From NCBI GenBank assembly GCA_963377175.1, contig CAUJNA010000474.1, forward strand, positions 148,836 to 212,835: a stretch of DNA of 64,000 nucleotides, given 5' to 3'. Source of the stretch: Effrenium voratum. Its lineage: Eukaryota; Sar; Dinophyceae; Suessiales; Symbiodiniaceae. The notes beneath the pieces are model-generated. The model saw nothing but the letters and a program-made list of their open reading frames with translations. It did no database searches and was not told the origin of the DNA. Positions 63,141 through 64,000 of this stretch are shown here, piece by piece (position 1 is the first letter of the stretch; each line of letters opens with the position of its first letter). The translations under genes and the position numbers were made by a program.

Positions 63141-64000
63141 TGTCAAGCAGATCTGTTCGCAAGTTCTGATCACGGCTGAAGGAGCCTCCACCCAGCTGCC
63201 TTCCTTGGTGTTCTCGCTGATCTGGCAAGCGGCCCCAAACTACTTCAGCCTGGGCGCTTTTGCTTTTGGGCCCTTCAGCAACTGCGCCACATCGTCAGCC
63301 ATGAGGCGCCTCCTCTCCCGGCCAAGTACCTCATCCAGCAATACCCTTCCCTTCGCCGTCGCATCATAGACTTGTGCCTAACGCTGGCCTCGTTCTGGCC
63401 GTGCGAACATCTTGGTTTTCACCCTATCCTCCCCTAGCCCTTTCCTCCGCCCGATCCCAAGCCATCACCAGCAGTCACGCGCTCACGCAGGGCATCTTCC
63501 ACGTGCTTACAGCCGTCATCCCAAGTCTTGTCAACTCAGCCTGGTGGCTTCCTCGGCTAGCAAGGCTTGGCCAGCCCACCTCGTCCAAACGGTGCCTGGT
63601 CGCAGAGCTTGAGGCTCGACCTCCTCTTCCCGACCTCGCTTGCACCTCCGCAACCGGCCGCCTGCCTCCTCATGAGCAAACGGATCTGCCCGCCTCCAAG
63701 AAACTAACTACTGCGTTGCGGTCAGAACCTAAGAGCCGCCTCGGGACTCAACAAGGGTGTGTAGTAGTATCTCACGCCACACGCAGGGAGTGCCAAAGTC
63801 AGACCAAGCTGGCAAGTTTCGATATCATAGGAGGGCCCTTGTCTATTGATTTCACAACCAACAGGCTAAGCATGTATTGCAAAGGAAAGGCCTTGTGTAC
63901 ACGTTGACTTGCCAAACATGCATTCATGTTTGTTTGTTGTTAGACAATTTGTCCCATTCACAAGTATTCAAAAGCTGCAGTGTGGGTGTCCGCGTCCCAG

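Larger units (their letters stand above)
61592..64000. repeat. Host repeat array, end of window
   Basis: Further units: LRR exon at 62151, R1 copy at 62870-63140, the GAGCAAACGGATCTGCCCGC module at 61790 and 63673, and the leader of another LRR unit ending GTGTCCGCGTCCCAG at the window edge. No complete gene. Confidence 0.75.

Overview
The window looks like nuclear DNA of a dinoflagellate, most likely of the Symbiodiniaceae type. The GC-rich host DNA carries a Copia polyprotein with a CCCH-type gag finger, a protease site reading DTAAG and an integrase followed by a Cys/Trp-rich connector, plus many diverged repeat units holding single leucine-rich-repeat (LRR) exons. The species assignment is inference from style; no rRNA or organellar marker is present.

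Layout. (1) 1-8.6 kb is very AT-rich and carries a decayed endogenous polinton-like virus (PLV) or virophage relative: a minor-capsid-like protein, a lipase-like protein, a double-jelly-roll major capsid protein, a long fibre with a C-terminal S74-type chaperone, an A32-like packaging ATPase and several small proteins. Almost every long gene has one or more frame breaks. The left end lies outside the window. (2) 8.6-9.4 kb is a junction made of a palindromic 22-bp tandem repeat and a degenerate AT-rich repeat. (3) 9.4-22.0 kb and 52.6-64.0 kb are one repetitive host region with a truncated Copia element (ending at a 100-N gap, 13901-14000), ten LRR-exon copies and several dispersed repeat families. 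(4) 22014-52582 is a giant LTR element that splits this host region. It has TG...CA LTRs, a 5-bp target duplication (ACTTC), a polypurine tract and about 11 kb of gag-like coding sequence, with no reverse transcriptase or integrase that I can find. (5) 30124-48737 is an 18.6-kb element with about 150-bp terminal inverted repeats (TIRs), inserted inside an LTR-element gene. Removing it with one copy of the 4-5 bp duplication puts the interrupted gene back in frame.

The 18.6-kb TIR element is the most unusual part. About a dozen genes lie on one strand: a DNA cytosine-5 methyltransferase, a BED-finger/hAT-like transposase, a Nudix hydrolase next to a possible ADP-ribosyltransferase-like protein, coiled-coil and unknown proteins. 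Its genes are punctuated by about 20 short hairpins of the form CTGYG-N4-CRCAG. They sit right after stop codons and right before start codons, bracketing the spacers. I noticed no such hairpins elsewhere in the window. I regard this gene-plus-hairpin system as the best candidate for something undescribed.

History read from the nesting: LRR repeat units expanded first; the LTR element then inserted (its LTRs differ by about 5 substitutions and one 42-bp indel, so recently); the TIR element inserted later. A 693-bp Mutator-like miniature element with a 9-bp duplication entered another repeat copy at 60.9 kb. Related uninterrupted repeat copies inside the window act as empty sites for the LTR and Mutator-like insertions.
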